Positions 1 through 11,577 of a stretch of 64,000 nucleotides of DNA are shown piece after piece. Position 1 is the stretch's first letter. Every line of letters starts with the position of its first letter. A program made the position numbers and the translations under genes. The notes beneath the pieces were generated by a model, which saw nothing but the letters and a program-made list of their open reading frames with translations, ran no database searches and had not been told where the DNA came from. This DNA is from Opisthocomus hoazin (taxonomy: Eukaryota; Chordata; Aves; Opisthocomiformes; Opisthocomidae), in contig NC_134414.1 in the NCBI RefSeq assembly GCF_030867145.1, positions 63,213,397-63,277,396 of the forward strand. The letters are read 5' to 3'.

Positions 1-970
1 TGTCTTTTGAGTCTAGTATTGGTACCACTCTTGGTTTAAGAATAACTTAAGTTAATGCAACAACAAGATGCACGCAAGTATTTGCAGTAGAGTTTCACTT
101 ATTTAGCAACAGACACTGAAAATTTAACAGTAAGCAGTGAATGCCTTAAGGGGTTTCTTGGAGGATGCGTTGTTTGCTGCTGCTGCTAGCAGAGGAGGTT
201 CAAAGCTCTCCTGAGGCACCAGATGAGTAATAACGGTTGCTGAAATGGAATTTTGGAATTTTCTTCCAGAAAAGTGGGAAGGATGCACGTTGGCAGATGC
301 TACCCAGGGGACCATGACCCAGGGGTGAACAGTGATATGTTCCTAAGCTAGCGGTGACTGACGGGAACTGCGAGTTTAACTTCAGTCAGGTTTGCTCAGA
401 AGGTCATTACTTGTCTCTCATTTTGCCAACACCATTACCACTGCTTGATACCTTTTGTGGATGGGCAGTGTCTTTTGAGGGTGGGGAAGGAGGAAAAAAG
501 AAAGTGGATATTTCTTCAACTTATTATTTCTGCATTAAATGTGTGACTGCTTTTTTCCTGAGTAGCAACAGAAAGTTATATTTTAAATATATCTGAAGCA
601 CATTTTTTTCTTGTAATATGTGCTGTTAACAAAACATTATTCTTTCATAACTGCATGGTCCTATCTTGAGGTGATAAGATTTGATGTAAATTAATTAACA
701 GGTTTAATATTCAGTTCATATACTATCTTAAAAACTAATGCTTATTTTCCAACCAAAAAAGCTTGGAATAAAACTCATGTATTAGATTCAGATCTGGGAA
801 AAATATGATCATAACACAGCATCTTGAATTGGGGAAGTTAACCTTGCCTGGATTGCTTTAGGCAAAATTGTGCAACATTACCATTTTTCAGTATCTAAGA
901 ATAAAATACCAAGAGACATTTTTACTCCAGAGTTTGTCTGTTAAGGAGTTCGTATTTCGGGGGAGGGGGC

Positions 971-1053
971 AGAAAAAAAAAACCAACCGCACCCAAAAAA
1001 CAAACCAAAACCCCCCGAAAGCCAATCCCAAAAAACACCAAGCCCCCCCAAAT
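971..1053. repeat. A/C-only low-complexity tract
   Basis: A run of A with blocks of one to seven C and almost no G or T on the + strand. It resembles the tracts at 1885-1947 and 22127-22200. It has no fixed repeat unit, so it is not a microsatellite in the strict sense. It could be a decayed poly(A) tail, but I see no retroposon body beside it. Confidence 0.75.
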
Positions 1054-1884
1054 TGCTAAAATGGGACGTTACCAACAGTTAGCTTGAAGTGTGTGGATGC
1101 AGTGGCTGTATTGCAGCAGCTCCGTGCTCCAGCTAAAGTTTCTTCTGGCCAGTAGATGGAGACAAGACGATTCAGCATTAGAAGGCCATGCGCTCCTACT
1201 AGGGAAATTTGCTACTTTACAGTCCCTAGTTTTTTGGGAGGGTGTTTCTTAATAGGACCATTTTGTAGGCACAGTGCTAAACTGTAACCTGTGCTTACTG
1301 GAAACCTGTGCACAGAGCAGGTAGTTTTTCTCAAGAACTGCCTACTGCAACCATAGAGAAAGAAAAACAAAGAGAAAGGAGGAGTGTTAAATCAACACAG
1401 GTTTAACCAGGACTCCTCCCTATCCCCCTTTCTCCCATCATTAAAAGGTCTGAGTAAAGTACATGCCCATAAGTACACGACTCGTTGTAGAATGAGACAG
1501 CTGTAGCGACTTCCTCCTTGCCGCTACGAAGGCCAACTCCGTCTTTGGAACCTGCCACCTCTCCTCATCACAGGGTAAGGAGGAAATGAGGTTCATTTGG
1601 GGTTGCCCCTCAGCCGCTGGGAGAAAGTGAAAAGGAATGGCAGCTGCGTACATGAGCTCCTGAGGTTCTACGCTAGCATCAAAAAGTGTGGGCTCGTGTC
1701 CTTAAAATGAGTAAAAGCTTAAAAACGTTGCTGGAGGTGGCAGAGTGTGATAAGAAAATACATGTCAAGTGGAAATTTAAAAAGGGTTAACTGGGAAAAA
1801 AAGAGATATGAAATCTGAGAATATGGAGTCTTCCTTTGCGCTCATTGCTATTAAAATCACATAATATTTATTACTCTTGGGGAG

Positions 1885-1947
1885 AAAAAAAAAAAAAAAA
1901 AGACAAAACAAAACCACCCAACCAACCAAAAAACCCCACAACCCACA
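1885..1947. repeat. A17 run followed by A/C-only tract
   Basis: Seventeen consecutive A (1885-1901) lead into sequence made almost only of A and C, such as ACCCAACCAACC. It is the second tract of this type within 1 kb. It is low complexity; open frames across it are artefacts. Confidence 0.75.
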
Positions 1948-2764
1948 AAAATTACATATAAAATGGCCTAGCCCAAACCTCCAAGTTGCTGGAATTGGAC
2001 TCCTCTCATCACTCTTATGCCCGAGCATAAAATAGAACTCTGAGTAGTTGCCCACTGTAACTTCTATTTTCTAAATAAACATTTAATAATGTTTTACAGG
2101 TCCTAACATAAGTGCAGTGGATAATTATTGTCCTGCCTCATTTTTCTGCCATCTTGTCTGTAGTGTTTGGTTTTCTGGAACCCGAGTGCCTTGCTAGTCC
2201 TATAGAAAAGAAATCGTTTCAGTTCGTATGTTTTGTAGGTCTATTTTTCTTCTTTGACACAGCTGCCAACATTTTTATTATGAAAAGGACAATGAAAACT
2301 CAAACAACTTTAGAAAAAATTAACTCCTTGACAACAAATCACCTGGACTTTGTGTCTAAACTGTGAGACTTGGATACATAAATATTTTTTTTCTTGCCCT
2401 TATGCTGAAATACCATCCTGAACTTCAAAAATGCAAACAAGCTTCTATCAGATCATCTAAAGAAGAATCATAATTCATTTTCCCCGAAATCCTAAATTTC
2501 TCTGGTAATGCTGTTAATATGGTGAAAGAGAATGATTGCTTTAGTTGGCAAAAGGGCAACGCTGAATGACTTTAGGCCAGTTCTCCTTGTAAGAATTCCT
2601 CTTCCTCCCTGCGGCACAAGTTGAGCGGTAGGCGCTGCCATTGCCGCTGCCAGGGCTGTTCTGTGCACCGCTGCCTTGACTCTGCACGCAGTCCTGACCG
2701 CGGTGCCAGAAAAGGGCAGAGCTGGAAAGGCTGAGAGAGGGGAGAAGTTTAAGAACCATGCAGT

Positions 2765-3020
2765 GCAGCCACCTGAGGTGAAACTAAAGAGGTTAGGGCT
2801 CTTCAGCCTGGAGAAAGGTGACGACGGCGAGGGAAGCAGAACAGGTATCTACAGTTATGAATGCAGGGGAGTAGCTGAAGAGGGAACAGTTCACCGTTTC
2901 TCCAAATGCAAGATCAAACGCTACCTGAATAAAGTATTGGGATGTTTAAAACCAGCAAGAAGCATTTTTCCATACGCTGCAATTAAATGCACAGAACTAA
3001 TTTCTGAAGGGTATGTCTAG
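2765..3020 (+). mobile_element. Ancient CR1 fragment (turtle/CR1-L-like), 3' coding part
   Basis: The order of segments matches the end of a CR1 reverse-transcriptase ORF as seen in turtle-type CR1. First comes a leucine-rich stretch ending in CTCTTCAGCCTGGAGAAA (2799-2816). Then follow a GTTCACCGTTTCTCC-like block (2889-2903), a GGTTTAAAA-like block (2942-2950) and a CATTTTTCCATACGCTGCAATTAA-like block (2964-2987). The frame is badly eroded and the copy is much more diverged than the CR1 copies in the intron. The assignment rests on remembered consensus order, not on an alignment. Confidence 0.7.
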
Positions 3021-6000
3021 AAGTAAAAAAAGAATTGGACCAAATCTTTAAGGGTAGGTTTGTGAATGGTTAATAAGCAAGGTGCTCCTGAGGAAACTTC
3101 TTGCTCAAGGAGTCCATAAATCGTCAGCTGTCAGAAGCTGGAGGAGTAGGCTAGGGAAAGGATCACTCTACATTCATTCCATTTCTTGTATTCTTTCCCT
3201 CAGGCTCCCTGACTGTGTCTCCTGTTCGACACCCGGTTCTCTGATCAGGCTTCATGTGGCCATTTGTACACGTCCTTCATTACAGCACTCCTCACTTTCC
3301 CCCCACACCAGCTTTGCTGATACAGATCAGAATCTCCTTACCTTGTTTTTGCAGGGCTTTCTGAGATACGAATACTTCTTCACCCATGTCATACAGGATT
3401 GACTAGAATAGCAATCACTTCGTATAAAACCTATCTCAGCACTAATATTTGTGTAGACACTTGTTCTGGGGCCTGAGAAGGAAAAAAATGTTTTCTTATT
3501 CTGGCACTGTTGAATGTTATGCGGATTTTAAACAAAAGGCAAAGGAGAAATATATCATCAAATAAGAACATAATAAAACGTTCTATCCTTTTTTCTCTGC
3601 ACCATTTTGAAGGCGCTAATGGATTTTTCATGTATTCAAAGGTGGCAAATCTGAAATGCTGAATTTTAGTAACTTACACAAAGGATCAAAGTGCAGTAGA
3701 AAGTAAGGCACGTGGTGAGGCTCTCCGGTTTTCCCTAGTAGAAGATTAAACCATTTTAATATTCGGCCAGTTTGATGAGAACTGCAGCTCCTTTGTTACG
3801 GATCTGCCTCTTTAGGAGGAGAGATTACAGCAGGAAATAGGGATTTAAGATTTCCTCCCCAGTGCCAGAGGGAGATATGGCAGAGGACAGATGCGCAATA
3901 CCCAGCATTGCCAACAACTGCAGAGACTGTGGGGGAAACAAACTAAACAAGGCGGTGGCGAAGCAACTGGAAATGTCAAAGAAAAGAACACATTTCAGAA
4001 TTTAAAAGCACGAGACGATAGGCATCTTTATTATAAAGAACTCATTAAATTTAGTACAGACTCTTATTAAAACTCCTGTTGCTTTCTCAGACACTATTCT
4101 GGTTAAGCCTGTCCCATTTCAGCAGAGTTATATATTAAATTCATGTTCATTTTGAAATCTAGTATTAAAAGACAAGATGTTTTTTTTCTTTTTGGTAACA
4201 GAAAATTACGATATTTATAAAGGACAAATGTATCCTAGAGATTACTGATAAACCAGAAATTATTGCTTTCTGTGTCTCATTGTCAGAGCAAACAGTGAAT
4301 CTGACACTCAAAATATTTACAAAGTGGAAAACTGTACAATAAACTGAAAGACAACAGAACACCGTAACACTGAAGGGAATGCAGACACTCACGACATGCA
4401 GACCACTGCCTGAGGAAAGAGGAAAAAATGCTAATAGCTACAGATGTAACGGATTTTTTTTTCTTAAGTAAAGTGGGAAAATTCTATAATTGGAAGCAGT
4501 GGTAATGAATTATGAATTATTATATTAGGTGGAAAAACCTGGGCATGGGAAAACCTCATACCATACCTTCGCCTGTATGCTGCATCTCAGAAAATTGAGA
4601 GACTAAACTAAACCTGTTCCCTGTCCATCTTTCAGCATCAGAACCTAGAAAACAGGAGAGCATTCATCACATACTTAAAACTCCCAGGCAGAGCCCAATG
4701 TGCTACAGACGTAGAACGGATTAAATAGGACCTTAGTCGCTGACAGACCAGCTAACGCATTTACACGGGGAAGAACATGACCAACAGTTCTGCGTATCAT
4801 CATCGATGAGCTGATGGGAGCTGGCAGGAGAAAAAGTGTAGACTTCATCTACCTGACTTTTAAGGAAAATTTTCCTTCCTGATTTGAAAGTAGATTGTAG
4901 CAGAAAGTAAACTATATCATCGTAGATGATTTTTCTCATCAGTGAAATGGAAATGAAGCTTCATATTTCTTTAGTCTAAATTCTACTTTTTAGAGCAGTT
5001 ATTTTGTTTTAGTTCATTGGAGTTTTATTTCTGAGAAAAATAAGCAGGAAAATAAATGCTTTTCAAGTTTCTAATCACATGATTATTTTATTTTGTTAAA
5101 CATAAATTATGCAGATATTGCTGAGCTTTCTACAGTGAAATATTATTTCTGTAAATTATTTAATACCTTTCACTTTCTGAACAGAAAATTTCACAGATCC
5201 CTTTAGAGGAAGGAACTGCATTAGTGATACTAAACCCAGAGAGAGAATAGATGGTCTTGTTTCTCTTTGCTATGTTTCTCACATGGGAAGCAAAGAAATT
5301 ACCACCCTTAGAAGACCTGGCTTCTGATCTGACATTTAGGAATGGGCAAATTTCAGAGGCTGCATTCTTAAATAGCAAAATCATATGCTGAATTCATGTT
5401 TGCTATGACAGATTTTACAGTTACTCCCTCCAGCCAGACTTAGATGTTCTAAAAATTAAAACAGAAGAATACGACGATGCAGAAGACCGTAATTAAGCCC
5501 CATGTTGTAACCAGCCATTGTAAAATAAAATATCTGTCATCCAACATGAAGTCAGAAAGGACCCATGGGAGATCCTGAATGCGACAGAGTACTAGATAAG
5601 GTTCCCCCACCACCACTGTGAAGTGGGGATTATCCCCAAAGGATTTATTCCGACACACTGATACGTCCCAGGTGTATTCCCTTGCAGAAGGTCACAGCAA
5701 AAATATTGGTAGTGAGGTGGAGGGGGGAGGAGAGCAAGAAGGTTAGTATTTTTATGGGAATCTTTAAGTCTGATAATCCTAAAAGCCATGTTCAATGTTC
5801 TATATTCTTTTGATTTTTATACCTGCAAGGGGACTCTTTTCAGCTGTGTTTACTCATGGTATACATTCTAAGGGGCTGCAGAAACAGCATTATTTCTCTG
5901 TTTTAGAACTATATTTGCTTATCAGTCCGGATACCTAAATGGTTCTTCTTCATCAGTGTTAAATGGTCTCAAAATAATTAATGAACTTAGCCACACAGCC

Positions 6001-8057
6001 CTTCTAGAAAGTATCACTTTTTCCTTTCTTTTTAATAGATAAACAGTTTCTCTGTCCAAAATGCCAAAAGTGCTGGAAGAAAATGAACTATGGTGGTGGG
6101 AGCACTACCCTAAACTCTGAATTCTAAGGGCACATTCCTATTTCAAACACCACGTTTGGTTTTCTTCTCAAAAGTAGTACTGAAAGATTAATGTGGTTGA
6201 TTGGTTGTTTTCTAACAAACAGCCACATTCAACAGGGAGATCATGAGCTTTCATTCCTGCCCAGCACACTGCATCTTGCATGGCAGGCTCGATGGCACTT
6301 GAAAAAGAAGGCTGCTCTTTAGTGTTATTTTTATTTGTCACTCAACATGTGAAATCATTTCATATCTGCAAATATTTTCTCTTTCCATTATCAGTTCTCT
6401 TCCCTCACCATGACAGAAGAGGTACATTGTTTCTAAATTGATAGAAATACTGACATGGAATACATCTTTTTTTCCTGATATCCAGAGTTCTTTTTCCCTT
6501 CTTTTGGGAGAAAAGGTGAAAATGGACTATAGGAGAGGAAATCTGAATATGAATAGCAACAGGATGTTTGACTTCTTTTTTTTTTACAAACCTCTGTATT
6601 TTTCCTTGGCTTCTGTTTTCTAGCAAGTTCTGATATTTGTAACTTTATACATGATTATTTTATAGCTAACTATAATAAATTCTTATTAATGTTTTTATTT
6701 GTATTGCAGTAGTTGACAATTTTATTCAATAATGAATATTTTGGAATCCTCAGTGTCATTTAAAAAATGAGACTTTTTTGGCTTCTTGCATTTGCAGAAA
6801 GGAAAAAGCAAGCATGAAGTGAGTGTAAACTGATGCAATCTACGTAGTTTTGAGGAGTATAAATTATTCAGGAATTTCAAGCGAACTTTTTAGCTCTGAA
6901 GCCTCAGGGATGGTTCATCTATTAACTATCGAACTGGTGATCCTCTTAGCACAGGTGTGCAGCTAATGTAACAAATGCATTAATCCTGAAACAGGCAAAT
7001 ACGCTGGACAATACAAGGTAAATGTGATGACACCTAACAGAGGTGATGTTGTATGGCATTAATACTGAGGTTAGGCTGAGGGGCTTGTTCCAACAGCTTG
7101 ATAAGCACAAGCTCTCTTTACATAAATTCTTCAAGACTTAGGAAAATTTTGCATATACCATTAAAAGGGTCCCCTTTAATTCATTATATTATACACTTTG
7201 AGCAGGCAGTAAACAAAATCTGTTAATTAGCTGCCTCTAAGTACTTAAAAGGCTTCTTTTCAATGGTTGAATGTTTCTTTCACATGGAAATCCTAAAGCT
7301 CGAGAATGGAAATAGACTCCTTTGCTAGCTGGCCAAATATTTCTTTGTTTTTTTCTTTGTTTTTTTTCTCAAAAGTTAAGACATGGTCTACTGCTAGTAT
7401 TATACACTATTAAGAAAATCATTAATTACCACTGCTTCTAGCAATAGTTTGACATTGCACTGTGATGTAGAAGCAAGAAAGACGTACTAGTTCAACATCA
7501 GTAACCTTACCAGAAGAGCTAGTGGTATGATAATCTTAACAACTGATGACTATAATAATATTTTGAGAAGACACAGATAAAAATGTATTGCAAACGAAAG
7601 CCACTGAAACGGTGTAAGCATCTATGCTACAAAATGTGTAACAAAAATAAGGGTGAAATGATCCCGAAAGAACTGGGTGGGTGATTCTGTCATGCTCTTG
7701 CAATGAAATTACCAAAACCACATGAGTTAACACAAGTTAACTTAAAGACATATGAGAGAGAGCCTCAAACTGACTAATCAAATACCGTAGGTTTGCAAGA
7801 TTGAGCCCCAAACCACATTTATAAAAGAACACACTGATAAATCTAGCTCGAAAGTATTTGCTGAAAGGGTCTTTGAAACAAAATTTCAGGCTCTGGGGAA
7901 AACATCTGTGGAATGTTTTACGACAAAGAATTACTAGGCAAAAGACATAGCTGAAATACACAGATTCCGATTAGGGCAGCATTTTACCACCTCGCCTTAA
8001 TAAAACACGAAAAACATCTGAACTCAACACATATTTTAAAGTAGTTTACAAAAGAGG

Positions 8058-8190
8058 CACAGATTTTCAAGCCGGAAGGACCACTGAGGAATCTACTCTG
8101 ACCTCAGTGTAAACAAGACCAAAGAACTTAATCCGCATACTTGGGTTTTGAGTCCAATAATTTAGTTTGACAAAGCACACAGATAGGCAA
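8058..8190 (-). mobile_element. Ancient CR1-L-like 3' end fragment
   Basis: On the + strand the segment reads TTTTCAAGCCGGAAGGACCA (8064-8083), then a CTCTGACCTCAGTGTAAAC block. This is the reverse of the 3' end of turtle/crocodile-type CR1 (TTTTCAAGGCCAGAAGGGACCA... TCTGACCTCCTGTATAAC). It is diverged, lacks coding sequence and has no clear insertion duplication. Confidence 0.65.
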
Positions 8191-9500
8191 ACAGGTTACC
8201 ACATGGCAGGTGAAATTGTGAATGTGCAGGTACTCTGCTGTAACTGCCTGCATACGTGCATACCTTCTAGAAACTCACAACAAATACAAGAAAATGTCAA
8301 TGAAAACATAACTGCAAATCATCCCAGCATACCAGAGCTGTAAAACGTGAAGGCTTTCCAGAGTTCCATATTTGCATTCCATCGTAGCTCTTGCTATTTC
8401 TTTCCTTACAGGGAAAAAGGCAAAAGGCGCAGAGAGGCAGTCTCTCAAGAGGACAGAACCCTTTCAACATACTTATTTCCTTTCCTTCCTTTCCCTTGGG
8501 TTCCCTCTTATCAGGTAAGGCAGAAATGAATGATCATGCCAGCCTGGTCTTTCTTAATCTGAAATCCAGTTCCAGCTCTTCACTTCTTTGTCAGTGGATG
8601 CAGAGAAAGCTTATCTGTTTTCTTCCAGAAACACGAACTAACTAGAACAATTTTTCTAATTTCAGTGACTTTTCAAAAACAAATGCTGTTTGTCTCAAAT
8701 TCTCCTGTTTACTTGTGTCCCAACAAATTCTTCCCTGTCATTCAACAGGGAAGAAATGTAACCCTATGTCCTACAGCTAGCTAACAGCAGCGATGAGTGC
8801 TTTTCTCAGCAATCACATCAGAAGAGTGCAAGTTGCTGCCATGTGTAATTTACGGGAGAGAAATCTGTTTTAGAGAGAAATTGCTGCTCAAGAACTGTAG
8901 AGAGCATTAATGGGAATAGATGGACAAAAGACTTTCTGACCGACTACACAAACATCAGGAGACACTGAAGAAGTCTTTTTAGATGTCAGTCCCTAGTTGT
9001 CCTTGATACCTTCAGAAGATTAAAGAATCAAGGGTTAACTAAATAAACACATGGAAGCTTGTCCTTGGCTCCTGGAGAAATGACCAATATATTATCATCT
9101 TTGATGCTTCAGTAAGTATATCATTCAAGACAGCATCTCACTGTTGCTTTTTGGAGCTCAGTAATAAACGATCAGTAGCTGCAGGGCAACCTGTTACTTC
9201 TGTTCAGTACCGAGAAATGTTTCAAGGTCACTCAGACTTGGAAGGCATTGAAGATGACCTCATTCATTCCAAGTCGACCACAACAACTCTTTTGTTAGGT
9301 GTGAATGAGGCATTAGTGATCTGGAAGCGTACATAAAAAGCACCAGGAAATTCTAAATGCTACGATTGATCCTTGCAGTGCTGCTCTTATCTTAACTGCA
9401 CCTTAAGTATGAGTTAAAGCTGCTGACAAAATAAGTATCTGGAAAAGGGCAATCTTTTTCATTATGTCAGTGTTTTTAACCACAGTTCATATGATCAGGC

Positions 9501-9576
9501 AGTTGGACTAGATGGTCATTGTAGGTCCCTTCCAACTGAAATATTCTATTCTAGTTCTATTTGAGTTCTATTCTAT
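9501..9576 (+). mobile_element. Short CR1 3' tail
   Basis: The segment holds GGACTAGATGGTCATTGTAG and then GTCCCTTCCAACTGAA, followed by degenerate ATTCTATT octamers extending to about 9576. These are the 3' UTR and octamer tail of avian CR1. It is truncated to the last few dozen bases, so there is no coding part. The sequence before the octamers matches the inverted copy at 31020-31066, so the two belong to one subfamily. Confidence 0.85.
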
Positions 9577-10930
9577 ATTGTCAGAATGAGAACGTAATCT
9601 TTCTTCTTGATCTTCTACAGACAGATCATGCATTTTTTGTCGAAAAAGTCTGGGGGAAAATAACAATAATTACTACCTTATTGAGTCTTGACAGCTAAAG
9701 GCAATTTCAAGCCTTTCAGTCAGTAACGTATGTACTTTGATTAAGGTTTCAGGGCTGACTAAAGAAATTAAGTTCTTGATCTCACGAGGCTGGCTGGCAT
9801 ATGCACTGAGGTATTTGTAGTGAGGTGTTTGTGCATAGCGGCATTGCTGTTGACAGCAGAGGAATTGGTCTTTTTGGGATTAAGCAAGGCCAAGACTTGG
9901 AGGAAAAAAGTATTTATAGCGTTCACATACTATTTCTCTTTCCACCAGTGATTAAAAACTAGAGATTGTAGTTGGGGGTCCTCAAATGGTCTTTAAATCC
10001 TCGGAACTCAGAAGGGTTACTTTATAAATACACACCTCGTTTACCGCTCCCTCCCGGGTCACTGAGCGAACTTCAAAGATCCGAAGTGTCTCCCCGGTGC
10101 CACTCATTTTTGTGCACCACCCAGTCTTCCTCCTGAAAAAGCAGTGGGTAAAAGACTGGAAAAGGCTCGGAGATGCACACCCTAACACCCTTCAGTTATG
10201 CAAATGGTCAGCGGCTGTTTTAAGAGCTGCTAGCCCTAGGTGTGACAGCCTTTTTGCTATAGCTCAAAATCTCCTCAGAGGGAACATACAGGGTCTCTGG
10301 AAAAGGCACACCCCCAGCCCGGGCCTTTGCTTGGTGGTCTCCTTTCTGCTCATGTACTGGAGCGGAGACTTTCGAGAGACAGCCCGCGAGGCCCAGGTTG
10401 CTGCTACTGGTTAAATTTTACAGCGCAGTGATCTGCGGTTGTTTAAGAAGGAAGAAAATACAGGCTACCAGTTAGCAGCCATACACGTGAATACACTACC
10501 CGTACACCTAGTCCTTCGGTTTCTCCGCCGTCTCAGGCAGGCACCTGGGGCACGATGAGCGCAAGGGACGCCTCTCGGCAAACCGCGGGTTGACCTGTTC
10601 TCCGCCGGTTCCCGAAGCCTCCTCCCAACGCAGGGACGCGGGGTATCAATTAACGGCTTTGCACAGACCCCCTGAGGCAACGTTCCGGTTCCTCCATGCA
10701 GTCTGAACCAACACCTCCCCACCCCGAGGGCAAAGGGGGACAACCTCGGGCTGTCCCCGAAGACCACGGACGGGGGCCAGCGACCGCGCACGGCCCCCGC
10801 TCCCCCTTGCCCCGGGGCGGCGGGAGGGGAGGCCCCCGCCGCCCCCTCGGAGCCGCCCTCCGCCGCCCGCCTTCACCCTTCCCTCACGCCGCGGGCACCT
10901 GGGCGCTGCCCGCCCTTTCTGACGCCCGCG

Positions 10931-10952
10931 GGGAGGAGGAGGAGGAGGAGGG
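10931..10952 (+). repeat. (GGA)n triplet array
   Basis: About six GGA units in a row inside the CpG island. The complementary (TCC)n array at 11392-11412 faces it about 440 bp downstream. Confidence 0.9.
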
Positions 10953-11190
10953 TGAGGGTGTCTGGAGCCCGCCGGCCCCGCATCGGCGCAGGGCGGTGGT
11001 CGCTGCTCCTCCCGCCCTCCCCCGGACGGGCCGTCCGGGCACCTCGCGGCCAGACGGCAGCGCCGAGGCGGGCGCTGCGCTCCCTCCGCCGCCGGGCAGC
11101 GCTGAGGCGAGCGGCCATGGCGAGCCTTCGCCGCCCGTGAACGCTGGAGGGGGCTCTCGGCCGCCTCCTCCCGCCGGCGGCTCCCCCTCC

Positions 11191-11211
11191 GGGAGGGGGC
11201 AGGGTTAGGGG
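11191..11211 (+). promoter_or_regulatory. Canonical G-quadruplex motif
   Basis: Four G runs on the + strand (11191-11193, 11195-11199, 11202-11204, 11208-11211) are separated by loops A, CA and TTA. This fits the G3+N1-7 rule with very short loops, which favours a stable parallel quadruplex. It lies about 150 bp before the first upstream ATG of the presumed exon 1, so it is either just upstream of the start site or in the early 5' UTR. Confidence 0.7.
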
Positions 11212-11359
11212 AGGTGCGGCCGCGGCAGCGCGGCGAGCGGCGTCCAGTTCCCGCTTCCCCGGTCTGCCGGCGGCGGCAGGACTCCCCCCCTCCCGCCTCC
11301 GCCTGCCCCCTTCTCCTCAGCGCCCGGCCCGGAGGGCTCCCCCCGCTGCGAAGCCGGAC

Positions 11360-11482
11360 ATGGCGACCCTGCTCCTGCGAGCCCCCCGCTGTCCTCCTCC
11401 TCCTCCTCCTCCCCCCGCCGCCGCCGCCGCCTCCACCACTCCTGCCGCCGCCTTCTCCTTCTCCTCCCCGCGCAGCTTTTAA
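11360..11482 (+). CDS. Upstream ORF 1 in FARP1 leader (40 codons)
   Basis: ATG at 11360 has G at -3 and G at +4, a good initiation context. The frame runs 40 codons to TAA at 11480-11482. It encodes eight consecutive prolines (11393-11416) from a CCT array, then five alanines. The stop overlaps the next upstream ATG as TAATG. It is in the same frame as FARP1 if exon 1 joins exon 2 directly, so its stop blocks an AUG-initiated N-terminal extension. Whether it is in the mRNA depends on a start site upstream of 11360. The peptide resembles no protein I know; a regulatory role is inferred. Confidence 0.4.
   Translation: MATLLLRAPRCPPPPPPPPAAAAASTTPAAAFSFSSPRSF
11392..11431 (+). repeat. (TCC)7 followed by (GCC)n triplet arrays
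   Basis: Seven TCC units (11392-11412) run into C and then five GCC units (11417-11431). In the frame of upstream ORF 1 they encode proline and alanine homopolymers. Triplet arrays in a GC-rich leader are prone to length variation. Confidence 0.9.
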
Positions 11483-11577
11483 TGGCTCGGACCTCCGGCG
11501 GCCGAGCGCGACTGCCCCTGCACCAGCCGCAGCGAGGAGAGGCGGCGGGAGCCCGCGCAGCCCCAGCCCCGCGCACG
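11482..11577 (+). CDS. Upstream ORF 2 in FARP1 leader (exon 1 part)
   Basis: ATG at 11482 shares its A with the stop of the preceding upstream ORF. It reads 32 codons to the predicted donor at 11577. If spliced to 56959 it continues with ATA and then TAA (56962-56964), making 33 codons. The stop would then sit 19 nt before the FARP1 ATG. The context is weaker (T at -3, G at +4). The unspliced genomic frame runs to 11664. A regulatory role is inferred, and the assignment depends on the exon 1 to exon 2 join. Confidence 0.35.

Larger units (their letters stand above)
1..10539. other. Upstream intergenic flank, no gene recognised
   Basis: No open frame here resembles a protein family I know, and none shows a convincing exon with flanking splice sites. 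Recognisable items are listed separately: A/C-only tracts (971-1053, 1885-1947), old CR1 fragments (2765-3020, 8058-8190) and a CR1 3' tail (9501-9576). I see nothing interpretable in 1-970, 1054-1884, 1948-2764, 3021-8057, 8191-9500 and 9577-10539 beyond ordinary AT-rich unique sequence with short T or A runs. In mammals IPO5 lies upstream of FARP1, but I could not recognise any IPO5 exon here. Confidence 0.6.
11341..11577 (+). other. FARP1: FARP1 exon 1, 5' UTR (start approximate)
   Basis: The best splice donor I can see in the CpG island on the + strand is ACG|GTAAGG, with GT at 11578-11579. It would end a noncoding first exon, in line with the known FARP1 structure of a 5' UTR exon followed by a long intron and an ATG-containing second exon. 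The 5' boundary given is only a conservative guess; transcription may start anywhere from about 11100 to 11450. Another possible donor is CGG|GTGAGA at 13096/13097. RNA evidence would be needed to decide between them. Confidence 0.5.
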
